Shown here: in pieces, positions 20,802 to 29,492 of the stretch
How positions within the stretch are numbered: position 1 is the stretch's first letter
Layout: every line of letters begins with the position of its first letter
NCBI RefSeq assembly: GCF_001999335.1
Contig: NZ_MLHS01000020.1
Location: forward strand, 1-46,989
Length of the DNA: 46,989 nt
Direction: 5' to 3'
DNA from: Rodentibacter sp. Ppn85
Lineage (GTDB): Bacteria; Pseudomonadota; Gammaproteobacteria; Enterobacterales; Pasteurellaceae
The notes under the pieces: generated by a model
Seen by the model: the letters and a program-made list of their open reading frames with translations, nothing else
Told to the model about the DNA's origin: nothing
The model's database searches: none
Position numbers and translations under genes: made by a program

Positions 20802-20829
20802 TGAACCTTGTTTAAAATTGATACTCTAA
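20802..20829 (+). promoter_or_regulatory. Possible sigma-E promoter upstream of surA
   Basis: TGAACCT (20802-20808), 16 bases, then TCTAA (20825-20829). The sigma-E consensus is GGAACTT, about 16 bases, then TCAAA/TCTGA. Spacing equals that of the better site before rpoE in this window. surA is sigma-E-dependent in E. coli, which raises the prior. There are two mismatches in the -35. Confidence 0.35.
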
Positions 20830-20864
20830 CCAGCGTCGTCGGCTTATTTTGAAGAAAAATAAAT

Positions 20865-21797
20865 ATGAAAAAAACAGTATTAAAATCTCTTTTTATTGTC
20901 ATGTTAGGTGCACTTTCATTTTCCTCTGTTTATGCAGAAGAGCGAGTTGTGGCAACAGTAGATGGCGTTCCTGTTCTAGAAAGTCAGGTGCGTGCGGCAA
21001 TGGGGAAAAAAGGTAATTACCAAGCAGCATTAGATAAAGTCATAGATGATATTTTGGTACAAAAAGCTATTCAAGAATCCGGTGTAAAAATAAACCCTCG
21101 TGAAATTGATCGCATTGTAGATAATATTGCTGAACGAAATGGTTTAACCTATGGGCAATTTTTAGATGCATTGGATTATCAAGGCATTTCTCTGAAAGCT
21201 TTTCGTCAGCAAATTGCGAATCAAATGATGATGTCCGGCGTGCGTGATCACGCAATTAGTAACAGCGTACAAGTAACCCGTGAAGAAGTGAATGAATTAG
21301 GCAAAAAAATGTTAAAAGATGCAAGAGCTAATGGCTCTGAGCAAAAAGTAACAGGTAAAGAATACGAAGTTCGTCATATCCTTTTAAAACTTAATCCAAT
21401 GTTGAATGATGCACAGGCAAAAGAGGAACTTCAAAAAATTCGTGCGGATATCATTTCCGGCAAAACAACTTTCGCCGATGCCGCACTAAAATATTCTAAA
21501 GATTATTTATCCGGGGCTAATGGTGGAAGTTTGGGTTATGCCTTTCCCGAAACCTATGTAGGGCCTTTTGCTAAAGCTGTACAAACGGCTAAACAAGGTA
21601 GCATTTCCGCACCTTTTAAATCAGAATTTGGCTGGCATATTTTAGAAGTTACCGGTACACGTGATGCTGATAAAACCGAAGAGGCGTACCGTCAAAAAGC
21701 TTACGAACAAATTGTAAACAGCCAGTTAAAATATGCGACGAAAGATTGGGTAAAAGTCCTGCGTAAAACTGCCAATATTCAATATTTTAACCAATAA
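20865..21797 (+). CDS. surA: Periplasmic chaperone / peptidyl-prolyl isomerase SurA, single parvulin domain
   Basis: SurA escorts unfolded outer-membrane proteins to the BAM complex. The 310 residues have a signal peptide ending near VYA (24), a SurA-type N-terminal helical domain (about 28-150), and one parvulin PPIase domain (from YEVRHILLKLNP near 164 to FGWHILEVTG), then a C-terminal helix. E. coli SurA (428 aa) has two parvulin domains; the single-domain form is known in H. influenzae. A possible sigma-E promoter precedes it. It ends in a terminator before mltG. An alternative name would be a generic periplasmic parvulin; the N-domain favours SurA. Confidence 0.88.
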   Translation: MKKTVLKSLFIVMLGALSFSSVYAEERVVATVDGVPVLESQVRAAMGKKGNYQAALDKVIDDILVQKAIQESGVKINPREIDRIVDNIAERNGLTYGQFLDALDYQGISLKAFRQQIANQMMMSGVRDHAISNSVQVTREEVNELGKKMLKDARANGSEQKVTGKEYEVRHILLKLNPMLNDAQAKEELQKIRADIISGKTTFADAALKYSKDYLSGANGGSLGYAFPETYVGPFAKAVQTAKQGSISAPFKSEFGWHILEVTGTRDADKTEEAYRQKAYEQIVNSQLKYATKDWVKVLRKTANIQYFNQ

Positions 21798-21815
21798 GTT
21801 TGCATTTTGTATGAG

Positions 21816-21838
21816 AGGGGCGTTTTGCCCCTTTTATT
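21816..21838 (+). terminator. Terminator after surA
   Basis: The perfect 6-bp stem AGGGGC/GCCCCT with a GTTTT loop is followed by a T-rich tail. It lies between the surA stop and the mltG start. Confidence 0.7.
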
Positions 21839-21863
21839 GTTTTTGTTCCATTGTTTTGATTCT

Positions 21864-22910
21864 ATGAAAAAATTTTTTACTAGCTTATTTATTCTTCTTT
21901 TGATTATTATTGCCGGTGGTTTTTGGACTTATAAGAAATTAAACGATTTTCAACAAGAAACAGTAAATGTGAGAGCCGATCAACTTTTAACTGTTAAACG
22001 TGGTACGACAGGGCAAAAATTAGCTACGCTTTTTGAGCAGGAAAAATTAGTGAAGAATGCAGTTTTTCTTCCTTACTTGTTGAAATTAAAGCCCGAACTA
22101 AACAAAATCAAAGCCGGAACTTACTCTTTAAGCGGTATCAAAACTATACAAGATCTATTAATTCTGCTGAATTCCGGAAAAGAAGCTCAATTTAACGTAC
22201 AATTCATCGAAGGAAAAACTTTTAAAGAGTGGCGAAAAAACCTCGAAAAAGCACCGCACTTAAAGCAAACTTTAAAAGGTAAAAGCAATCAAGAAATTTT
22301 CGATTTACTTGAAATTCCGAATTTTGTAAAAAATATTCACGAATATAAAAATCTTGATGGTTGGTTATGTCCCGATACCTACAGTTACACGCCAAACTCA
22401 ACGGATTTAGAATTGCTCCAACGTTCGGCGGAACGTTTAAAAAAAATCTTAGATAAAGCTTGGAATGAACGCGATGAAAATCTTCCATTAGCAAACCCTC
22501 ATGAGATGTTAGTGTTAGCTTCTATCGTAGAAAAAGAAACCAGTATTGCGGAAGAACGTGCTAAGGTGGCTTCTGTATTTATTAATCGCCTCAATACAAA
22601 AATGAAATTGCAAACGGATCCCACGGTAATTTACGGTATGGGTGAAAATTATCAGGGAAATATCCGTAAAAAAGATTTAGAAACACCTACGGAATATAAT
22701 ACTTATGTGATTGACGGATTGCCGCCAACCCCAATTGCAATGGTGAGCGAAAGCGCTTTACAGGCGGTAGCGCATCCTGAAAAAACCGATTTTTACTATT
22801 TTGTCGCAGATGGAAGTGGTGGCCATAAATTCAGTCGTAATTTAAATGAGCATAATAAAGCGGTTCAGCAATATTTACGTTGGTATCGTAGCCAGAAAAA
22901 TGGAAAATAA
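21864..22910 (+). CDS. mltG: Endolytic peptidoglycan transglycosylase MltG (YceG)
   Basis: MltG is an inner-membrane anchored enzyme that cuts nascent glycan strands and so sets their length. From ATG 21864 it has 348 residues: [19 protein letters not shown] forms one TM helix, then a LysM-like region, then the YceG catalytic domain with Glu223 in [21 protein letters not shown] (catalytic Glu in E. coli is 218). An upstream TTG (21807) lies before the terminator hairpin and is rejected. The mltG-tmk-holB-tatD order is conserved with E. coli and H. influenzae. A USS at 22253. Confidence 0.95.
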   Translation: MKKFFTSLFILLLIIIAGGFWTYKKLNDFQQETVNVRADQLLTVKRGTTGQKLATLFEQEKLVKNAVFLPYLLKLKPELNKIKAGTYSLSGIKTIQDLLILLNSGKEAQFNVQFIEGKTFKEWRKNLEKAPHLKQTLKGKSNQEIFDLLEIPNFVKNIHEYKNLDGWLCPDTYSYTPNSTDLELLQRSAERLKKILDKAWNERDENLPLANPHEMLVLASIVEKETSIAEERAKVASVFINRLNTKMKLQTDPTVIYGMGENYQGNIRKKDLETPTEYNTYVIDGLPPTPIAMVSESALQAVAHPEKTDFYYFVADGSGGHKFSRNLNEHNKAVQQYLRWYRSQKNGK

Positions 22911-22911
22911 T

Positions 22912-23544
22912 ATGAGTGGGAAATTTATTGTTATTGAAGGGTTGGAAGGCGCAGGAAAAAGCACGGCACATCAGTCAGTAGTAAAGATATTGAATGAATT
23001 AGGCATTCATAATGTAGTATTTACCCGTGAACCGGGTGGTACGCCTTTAGCTGAAAAATTACGTCAACTTATCAAACATGAAACGGAAGAACCGGTTACA
23101 GACAAAGCCGAATTACTGATGCTTTATGCCGCTCGGATTCAATTAGTGGAAAATGTAATTAAACCGGCCCTTGCCGAAGGAAAATGGGTTGTAGGGGATC
23201 GTCACGATATGTCATCACAGGCCTATCAAGGTGGTGGACGTCGGTTAGATCCTCATTTTATGAAAATCTTAAAAGAGGCGGTTTTAGGTAATTTTGAACC
23301 GGATCTTACTATTTATCTAGATATTGATCCCGTATTGGGTTTGGCTCGAGCCCGTGGACGTGGCGAATTGGATCGTATTGAACAAATGAATCTTGATTTT
23401 TTCCATCGCACTCGTACCCGTTATTTGGAATTGGTGAAAGATAATCCGAAAGCGGTTATCATCAATGCGGCGCAAGATATTGAACAAGTACAGGCCAATA
23501 TTACAAATGCGGTGAAAAATTGGTGGAAACATAACGAAAAATGA
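22912..23544 (+). CDS. tmk: Thymidylate kinase
   Basis: Tmk phosphorylates dTMP to dTDP. The 210 residues have the P-loop GLEGAGKS (10-17), the DR motif in [18 protein letters not shown] (DRY/DRH region) and the LID-type segment [16 protein letters not shown] 22912 matches the H. influenzae N-terminus, one base after the mltG stop; an in-frame ATG at 22900 would overlap mltG. It overlaps holB by four bases (ATGA), indicating translational coupling. Confidence 0.97.
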   Translation: MSGKFIVIEGLEGAGKSTAHQSVVKILNELGIHNVVFTREPGGTPLAEKLRQLIKHETEEPVTDKAELLMLYAARIQLVENVIKPALAEGKWVVGDRHDMSSQAYQGGGRRLDPHFMKILKEAVLGNFEPDLTIYLDIDPVLGLARARGRGELDRIEQMNLDFFHRTRTRYLELVKDNPKAVIINAAQDIEQVQANITNAVKNWWKHNEK

Positions 23545-24524
23545 CCGCTCTTTATCCTTGGCTTGCGCCTACCTATATAAAAATTGCCCAAACTTTTTCC
23601 GAAGGTTTAGGACATCATGCGATACTTATTAAAGCCGATCAGGGGCTGGGCGTAGAACATCTCTTTGATATGCTTTCTCGTCGCATTATGTGTATGAATC
23701 CGAAAGATAATGAACCTTGCGGACAATGCCATGCTTGTCATTTAATGCAAGCGAACAGCCATCCGGATTATCATGAACTGTATTCTGTCGATGGGAAAAA
23801 TATTGGCGTTGATCAAGTGCGTGAAATTAACGAAATTGTCGTCCAACATGCCCAACAAAATGGCAATAAAATCGTCTATGTGCAAGGGGCTGAATGCTTA
23901 ACGGAAGCTGCCGCTAATGCTTTGCTTAAAACGTTGGAAGAACCCCGTCCGAACACCTATTTTTTGTTATTGGTAGATAGTTCTGTTAGTTTGTTAGCGA
24001 CAATTTACAGCCGTTGTCAAGTATGGAATCTGCCTATACCGAACGAACAAATGGCGAAGGATTGGTTACAAAATCAAATAGCGGCGAAAACAAATGAAAT
24101 ATTAACCGCACTTGCCATGAATTTAGGCCGTCCTTTACTTGCATTGGAAACTTTGCAGCAAGGCTTAATTGAGCAACGAAAAAATTTTCTTCGTCAGTTT
24201 TGGCTTTTTTACCGTCGTCGTTCTCCTCTGGAGATTCTTCCATTATTTGACAAGGAACGTTATATTCAACAATTGGATTGGATTTTAGCCTTTCTTTCCG
24301 ACAGCTTAAAGTACAAACTTGAAATAGTCGGCCATTGCCAAACGATGGATTTAGCCAGAGGAATCGAACAATTTAGTGATGAACAAACTGTTTTGGATTT
24401 ATTGCAATCAATCCGGATTATGCAAAAAGTGCGGTCGGATTTACTTTCAATTAACGGTGTGAACGTAGAATTAATATTGTTAGACGGATTGACTAAACTT
24501 ATCACGAATGTCTTTGAAACGTGA
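23541..24524 (+). CDS. holB: DNA polymerase III subunit delta'
   Basis: Delta' is a clamp-loader subunit that helps place the beta clamp on DNA. The 327 residues have the zinc cluster (Cys residues in [19 protein letters not shown]), the sensor-like segment [24 protein letters not shown] and the arginine-containing SRCQ motif. As usual for delta', no functional P-loop is apparent. It is translationally coupled to tmk. Two USS copies lie inside (24105, 24427). Confidence 0.95.
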   Translation: MTALYPWLAPTYIKIAQTFSEGLGHHAILIKADQGLGVEHLFDMLSRRIMCMNPKDNEPCGQCHACHLMQANSHPDYHELYSVDGKNIGVDQVREINEIVVQHAQQNGNKIVYVQGAECLTEAAANALLKTLEEPRPNTYFLLLVDSSVSLLATIYSRCQVWNLPIPNEQMAKDWLQNQIAAKTNEILTALAMNLGRPLLALETLQQGLIEQRKNFLRQFWLFYRRRSPLEILPLFDKERYIQQLDWILAFLSDSLKYKLEIVGHCQTMDLARGIEQFSDEQTVLDLLQSIRIMQKVRSDLLSINGVNVELILLDGLTKLITNVFET

Positions 24525-24573
24525 TAGAGGGTGTATTCCTCACTAAAAATAAAAAATAAAGGAAAAATAATTT

Positions 24574-25356
24574 ATGTTTATCGTTGATTCCCACTGCCAT
24601 TTAGATGCACTGGATTATGAAAATTTACACAAAAATATTGCCGATGTAGTGGAAAAAGCACAAAAACAGGATGTGAAACATATACTCGCCATTGGGGTAA
24701 CATTAAGCCGATTTGAAAAGGCTTATGACTTATTAAACCCATTTGAAAATATTTCACTGGCGTGTGGCGTGCACCCGTTAGATTTTGAAGAAGAACCCTA
24801 CGATGCAGGACGTTTATTTCGCTTAGCGCAAGATAAAAAAGTCATTGCCATTGGTGAAATCGGACTGGATTATTATTACAGTGCGGATAGTAAAATGGCA
24901 CAGCAAGATATTTTTGCCAGCCAAATTGACATCGCAAACCAACTTAATAAGCCCGTGATTATTCACACCCGTTCAGCCGGTGATGACACAATTTCTATGC
25001 TCCGTAAACATCAGGCAGAAAAGTGCGGCGGTGTAATTCATTGTTTTACCGAAACTTTGGATTTTGCGAAAAAAGCATTAGATTTGGGTTTTTATATTTC
25101 TTGTTCCGGTATTATTACTTTTAAAAATGCGGAAGCTATTCGTGAAGCGATTCGTTATGTGCCAACGGATCGTTTGTTGGTGGAAACGGATTCGCCTTAT
25201 CTTGCGCCCGTGCCATATCGTGGGAAAGAAAATCAACCTGCCTATACTCGCGAAGTATGTGAGTACGTGGCTACATTAAAAGGAGTTTCTCTAGAAGAAT
25301 TCGCCCAAATTACAACACAAAATTTCGAACGTTTATTTAAAATTGATGTACAATAA
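24574..25356 (+). CDS. TatD-family metal-dependent hydrolase (YcfH-like)
   Basis: This putative DNase or deoxyribonuclease-like hydrolase has a TIM-barrel fold. The 260 residues show the metal ligands: SHCHLD near 6-11, GEIGLDYY near 92, [15 protein letters not shown] and [12 protein letters not shown]. Position after holB (as ycfH in E. coli) makes it the YcfH-type orthologue rather than TatD of the Tat locus. The physiological substrate is unknown. It has its own RBS (AAAGGA), 49 bases after holB. Confidence 0.92.
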   Translation: MFIVDSHCHLDALDYENLHKNIADVVEKAQKQDVKHILAIGVTLSRFEKAYDLLNPFENISLACGVHPLDFEEEPYDAGRLFRLAQDKKVIAIGEIGLDYYYSADSKMAQQDIFASQIDIANQLNKPVIIHTRSAGDDTISMLRKHQAEKCGGVIHCFTETLDFAKKALDLGFYISCSGIITFKNAEAIREAIRYVPTDRLLVETDSPYLAPVPYRGKENQPAYTREVCEYVATLKGVSLEEFAQITTQNFERLFKIDVQ

Positions 25357-25384
25357 ATGCTCAATATGAAAGAGAGAAAAGGTT

Positions 25385-25909
25385 ATGCGTAAATTTTTCA
25401 AATATTTTTTATTTTTAGTGGTGTTTACGTTCCACGGTTTTATGTTTTCCGTGGTGAATTATGTATTTCCTCATTACGATGTGACTCGGGTAACGGGGGT
25501 AGAAGTAAAACGCGTTGATAAAGACGGACCGATTACCAAATCCAATCCGGCAGACGGCCCGACGCGTGATGTATACTATATTAATACACAGAATGATGAC
25601 GGTAAAATTATGGTTTACCGTAACGAAGATACCCGTTGGGGTTTTCCTTTCTATTTTAAATTCGGTTCGGCCAATTTACAGGCCGAAGCCCAAGCTATGG
25701 GAAATGAAAATAAACTGGTTCAAATCAAATATTACGGTTGGCGTTTAACCATGTTTGATGAGTTTCGTAATGCTGTTTCCGTGAAAGAAATCAGTGGTGA
25801 TGTTACACCAAATTATCCTATTTTATCTTGGATATTTTATGCTTTCTTGTTAGTGACATTATTTCTTTCCATTCAATTTATCCGTGGCTGGTTTGACAGC
25901 GAAAATTAG
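25385..25909 (+). CDS. DUF1523 family membrane protein
   Basis: This 174-residue protein is conserved but of unknown function. It has a hydrophobic N-terminal segment (about 7-28), a central soluble region rich in aromatic residues and Asp (VEVKRVDKDG, DVYYINTQNDDG, EDTRWGFPFYFKFGSANLQAEAQ), and a C-terminal TM helix (about 145-165). It may sit in the inner membrane with a periplasmic core. It follows tatD by 28 bases, with a good RBS, so it is probably cotranscribed with it. A USS-pair terminator follows. I know no function for the family. Confidence 0.8.
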   Translation: MRKFFKYFLFLVVFTFHGFMFSVVNYVFPHYDVTRVTGVEVKRVDKDGPITKSNPADGPTRDVYYINTQNDDGKIMVYRNEDTRWGFPFYFKFGSANLQAEAQAMGNENKLVQIKYYGWRLTMFDEFRNAVSVKEISGDVTPNYPILSWIFYAFLLVTLFLSIQFIRGWFDSEN

Positions 25910-25923
25910 GTTTTCATTTCCTT

Positions 25924-25956
25924 GAAAGTGCGGTGGTTTTGACCGCACTTTTTATC
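25924..25956. terminator. USS-pair terminator before paeA
   Basis: AAGTGCGGT (25926-25934) and ACCGCACTT (25942-25950) form a stem followed by a T run. It ends the mltG-to-DUF1523 operon. Confidence 0.85.
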
Positions 25957-25995
25957 AAAATTATCAAATCGATTTATTCAGTTAACGAGAGAACT

Positions 25996-27288
25996 ATGAG
26001 TTTATTTGCAGCGATTTTAGTCATAATCGTGTTAATTATTATCAGTGCCATTGTTTCATCAGCGGAAATTTCTCTTGCCGGAGCCCGCCGCATTAAATTG
26101 CAAAATATGGCAAATGAAGGCAATCTTAAAGCCGAACAGGTATTGAAACTACAAGAGCAGCCCGGACGTTTTATCACCGTCGTGCAAATTGGCTTAAATA
26201 TGGTTGCAGTATTAGGGGGGATGATTGGTGAGGCGAACCTTAGTATTCATTTACAACAGTTTTTAAACGGACATATTCGGGATACTTGGGTTGAACCCGC
26301 TTCATCTTGGATGGCCTTTTTGCTTGTTACCTGCTCTTTCATTCTTTTAGCTGATTTAATGCCTAAACGCCTTGCCTTGATTAACCCGGAAGCGGTTGCA
26401 TTGCGTACGGTCGGCATTATGCAGGTGTTTATTTTCTTATTAAAACCTATCGTCTGGGTGTTTGATGGGATGTCAAATTTACTTTTCAAAATTTTTGGCA
26501 TCTCAACGTTGCGTGATGACAATATGACACCGGAAGATATTGTGGCGGTAGTTGAGGCGGGCGCTGAAGCCGGCTTACTAAAAACCCAACAGCATTATCT
26601 GATTGAAAATATTTTTGATATGCAAGAACGCACGGTCACTTCCACTATGACGACACGTGAAAATATCGTGTATTTAGACCGCACTTTTAGCCGTCAAGAA
26701 GTGGTGGATACCCTTTCCCGCGATTCTCATTCCAAAATTGTTATTTGTGACAATAGTTTGGACAGAATTTTAGGCTATGTGGAATCCCATACTTTGTTGA
26801 CCATGTATTTGCAAAATGCGAACGTGTCATTGACTGATCCTAAATTATTACGCAAAGCCTTATTTGTGCCGGATACTCTCTCGCTTTATGAAGTATTGGA
26901 ATTATTCAAATCAACCGGTGAAGATTTTGCCATTATCGTCAATGAGTATGCGTTGGTGGTGGGCATTGTAACGCTTAATGATGTCATGAGTATCGTAATG
27001 GGGGAATTGGTGTCCAATGAGGAAGAGCAAATTGTTAGTCGAGATGAAAATTCTTGGCTGATTGACGGTGCAACACCTCTTGAAGATGTGATGCGGGTAT
27101 TGGATATAGAATCTTTCCCTGATGAAGAAAATTATGAAACAATCAGTGGTTTTATGATGTATATGTTACGCAAAATCCCGAAAAAGACTGATTTTGTCAT
27201 TTATGGCAAGTATAAGTTTGAAGTGATTGATACGGAAAATTTTAAAATCGATCAAATTTTAGTGTCACTGGTTAAAGAGAGCGAGTAG
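25996..27288 (+). CDS. paeA: CBS-domain membrane protein, PaeA/YtfL type (putative polyamine exporter)
   Basis: The 430 residues are closely similar over their whole length to E. coli YtfL (PaeA), reported to export cadaverine and putrescine. Architecture: N-terminal CNNM/DUF21 membrane domain (about 1-190, with SSAEISLAGARRIKLQ and VVQIGLNMVAVLGG), two CBS modules (about 205-335, with STMTTRENIVYLD and EDFAIIVNEYALVVGIVTLNDV), then a CorC/HlyC C-terminal domain (about 350-430). Older databases call it hemolysin or TlyC; there is no reason to infer toxin activity. ATG 25996 with a purine-rich RBS is preferred; a longer reading from 25933 runs through the terminator. USS at 26678. Confidence 0.88.
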   Translation: MSLFAAILVIIVLIIISAIVSSAEISLAGARRIKLQNMANEGNLKAEQVLKLQEQPGRFITVVQIGLNMVAVLGGMIGEANLSIHLQQFLNGHIRDTWVEPASSWMAFLLVTCSFILLADLMPKRLALINPEAVALRTVGIMQVFIFLLKPIVWVFDGMSNLLFKIFGISTLRDDNMTPEDIVAVVEAGAEAGLLKTQQHYLIENIFDMQERTVTSTMTTRENIVYLDRTFSRQEVVDTLSRDSHSKIVICDNSLDRILGYVESHTLLTMYLQNANVSLTDPKLLRKALFVPDTLSLYEVLELFKSTGEDFAIIVNEYALVVGIVTLNDVMSIVMGELVSNEEEQIVSRDENSWLIDGATPLEDVMRVLDIESFPDEENYETISGFMMYMLRKIPKKTDFVIYGKYKFEVIDTENFKIDQILVSLVKESE

Positions 27289-27298
27289 CCCCGCTTTC

Positions 27299-27326
27299 TT
27301 GCTTAATCCCCCGCAGTCAGTATAAT
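27299..27326 (+). promoter_or_regulatory. Promoter of the lipoprotein gene
   Basis: TTGCTT (27299-27304), 16 bases, then a perfect TATAAT (27321-27326), 40 bases before the start codon of the following lipoprotein gene. Confidence 0.55.
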
Positions 27327-27366
27327 GGCGGCGATTTATTTTTAAGTTGAAATAGGAATAATCATT

Positions 27367-27888
27367 ATGTTAAAAAAAATCTCTATATTATTGTTTTCCA
27401 TTAGTTTAGCAGCTTGTTCCTCAATGACGTCTTATATTCCTTTTATGGATAGTGACAAAAAAGTGATTAATTTGGATGAAGACAAGATTGATCAAAAATC
27501 TTATGCTGCGGCTTATGAGGCAACAGTGGCGACATATAAAGGTCGTGTAAATGAAGATTTCTATGTAGACAATTTTGCCAGTGGTGCTAATGACTGGTAT
27601 TTAGGGCGTATTTTAGTGCCGATTAAGCAAATCCAAGACAAACTTTACAGTGGCGGGCATGATTCCGATGTTTATGCTTATTATAGCGGTGTCTTGCACG
27701 CCGAAGCCTTACAAAATAATTTCAATCGTTTAAGCCAAGCTTGCTGGAATAAATTAGATTCACCAAGTATTACTCAGGGAATTTATGACGCAATGCGTGA
27801 TTTGAAGAAAGGTAAAGCGCGTGGCGAAAATGATGAATACATCGCAAAGGGCAGCGATGAATTGTTAAGAATTTGTACATCTAAATAA
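27367..27888 (+). CDS. Putative lipoprotein of unknown function
   Basis: This 173-residue protein has a lipoprotein signal peptide: basic MLKK, hydrophobic core, lipobox LAAC with Cys17. The mature part is polar with aromatic residues (DKIDQKSYAAAYEATVATYKG, NDWYLGRILVPIKQI) and two further Cys residues (in QACW and near the end, RICTSK) that might form a disulphide. I do not recognise a domain of known function. It is transcribed alone from its own promoter, with a hairpin terminator before fruB. Membrane destination (inner or outer) cannot be settled; Ser after Cys favours the outer membrane. Confidence 0.8.
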   Translation: MLKKISILLFSISLAACSSMTSYIPFMDSDKKVINLDEDKIDQKSYAAAYEATVATYKGRVNEDFYVDNFASGANDWYLGRILVPIKQIQDKLYSGGHDSDVYAYYSGVLHAEALQNNFNRLSQACWNKLDSPSITQGIYDAMRDLKKGKARGENDEYIAKGSDELLRICTSK

Positions 27889-27894
27889 TAAATA

Positions 27895-27931
27895 AAACTG
27901 TTGCTAGGGTAATGCTATCAACAGTTTTTCT
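27895..27931 (+). terminator. Terminator between the lipoprotein gene and fruB
   Basis: AAACTGTTG (27895-27903) and CAACAGTTT (27919-27927) form a 9-bp stem, with partial inner pairing, followed by a T-rich run. An operator for the fru operon could overlap, because fruB starts only 30 bases later. Confidence 0.7.
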
Positions 27932-27960
27932 TTTTCTAAATCTTAGACTAAGGAGTAAGA

Positions 27961-29490
27961 ATGTTAGAACTTTCGGAAAGCAACATTCATTTAAATGCCA
28001 TTGCAGAAACCAAACAACAAACCATTGAGATGGTGGCGAATGCATTGGAAAATGCTGGCAATGTAGAACAGGGATATCTACAAGCAATGTTAGCGCGTGA
28101 GCAGCAAACTTCCACTTTTTTAGGAAACGGTATTGCGATTCCTCACGGCACATTGGAAACACGCGATATGGTGAAAAAAACCGGCGTGCAAGTCTTTCAA
28201 TTTCCTCAAGGGATAGAATGGGGGGAAGGCAATATTGCCTACGTTGTGATTGGTATTGCCGCACGTTCCGATGAACACTTGGCGTTATTACGCCAATTAA
28301 CCCATGTACTTGGTGATGAAGAGGTTGCAGCAAAATTAGCCACATTAACGGATGTCGTACAGTTCCGTGCCGTTTTAATGGGTGAAACAAGCGAGAATTT
28401 TACGATTCCCGAAGAAAATATTCGCTTAGATATTGAGACGCAAAGTTTACTCACTTTGGTGGCAATGAATGCCGGTCAACTACAAGCGCAAAGTGCGGTA
28501 GAAAATAGCTTTGTTTCTGAAGTGATTGGCAATGCCGCTTTACCTTTAGGTAAAGGCTTATGGGTCACTGATGCGGTTTCCGGCAATGTGAAAAATGCCT
28601 TGGCATTTAGCCGGGCAAAAACGATTTTTAACCATAATGGAAAACCGGTGAAAGGCGTTATTACCGTTTCTGTCGTCAATGAGGCTATTAATCAGGTATT
28701 AACCCGTTTGTTAGAGGAAAATGTACAAACCGCTTTATTAGAAGGAAATTCTTCCAGTATTTTGACTGCACTTTTAGGCGGAAATGCAGCGCTTTCCACT
28801 TCAACGCAAGCACAAAATACAGAAGTTGCTAATGCGGTAATGGGGATATTTACTATTCGCAACGAACATGGTTTACACGCTCGTCCAAGTGCCGTATTAG
28901 TCAATGAAGTGAAAAAATTTGCGGCAAAAATCACCGTGCAAAATATTACTCGCGGTAGCGAACCGGTGAGCGCAAAAAGCCTGATGAAAATTGTTGCACT
29001 TGGTGTGACACAAGGTCATCGTTTGCGTTTTGTGGCGGAAGGTGACGATGCCAAACAAGCGATTGAATCTCTTGGTAAAGTGATTGCCGAAGGACTGGGT
29101 GAAAATGTTTCAGCGGTACCGCCGGCAGAACCGGATGTTATCGAGATTGTAGGCCAACAAACCTCCACACCGACTGTAACGGAAGATAAGGATTTACCTT
29201 CCGATGCCATTGAAGCGGTATTTGTTATCCACAATGAACATGGTTTACATGCTCGCCCAAGTGCCGTATTAGTTAATGAAGTGAAAAAATACAACGCTTC
29301 CGTTGCCGTACAAAATTTGGATCGCGATTCCCAGTTGGTCAGCGCAAAAAGTTTAATGAAAATTGTTGCATTGGGCGTAGTGAAAGGCTCCCGTTTACGC
29401 TTTGTGGCAACCGGCGAACAGGCAAAAGAAGCCATCGAGGGTATTCGTCTTGCTATTGAATCCGGTCTTGGCGAAGGAAAAGGGGAATAA
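27961..29490 (+). CDS. fruB: PTS fructose-specific EIIA-HPr-HPr diphosphoryl transfer protein
   Basis: FruB relays phosphate from Enzyme I to the fructose permease FruA. Domains of the 509 residues are: EIIA(Fru) 1-145 with phosphorylatable His62 (GIAIPHGT), a central linker domain (about 155-285), HPr-1 at 292-378 with His306, and HPr-2 at 416-503 with His430 (both HGLHARPSA). Two HPr modules in one FruB are a known oddity of H. influenzae; E. coli FruB has one. The DNA around the two active sites is nearly identical (52 of 55 bases) while the rest of the modules diverge. RBS AAGGAG. First gene of fruBKA. USS at 28491. Confidence 0.96.
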   Translation: MLELSESNIHLNAIAETKQQTIEMVANALENAGNVEQGYLQAMLAREQQTSTFLGNGIAIPHGTLETRDMVKKTGVQVFQFPQGIEWGEGNIAYVVIGIAARSDEHLALLRQLTHVLGDEEVAAKLATLTDVVQFRAVLMGETSENFTIPEENIRLDIETQSLLTLVAMNAGQLQAQSAVENSFVSEVIGNAALPLGKGLWVTDAVSGNVKNALAFSRAKTIFNHNGKPVKGVITVSVVNEAINQVLTRLLEENVQTALLEGNSSSILTALLGGNAALSTSTQAQNTEVANAVMGIFTIRNEHGLHARPSAVLVNEVKKFAAKITVQNITRGSEPVSAKSLMKIVALGVTQGHRLRFVAEGDDAKQAIESLGKVIAEGLGENVSAVPPAEPDVIEIVGQQTSTPTVTEDKDLPSDAIEAVFVIHNEHGLHARPSAVLVNEVKKYNASVAVQNLDRDSQLVSAKSLMKIVALGVVKGSRLRFVATGEQAKEAIEGIRLAIESGLGEGKGE

Positions 29491-29492
29491 CG

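Noticed and set aside
25996-27288. Hemolysin / virulence factor label for the CBS-domain membrane protein
   Set aside because: The TlyC/hemolysin name is historical. End-to-end similarity to E. coli YtfL/PaeA supports a transport role.
27895-27931. Fructose repressor (Cra-type) operator before fruB
   Set aside because: The repeat AAACTGTTG/CAACAGTTT does not fit the Cra consensus (TGAAACGTTTCA-like), and a T-rich tail makes a terminator the simpler reading. An overlapping operator is not excluded.
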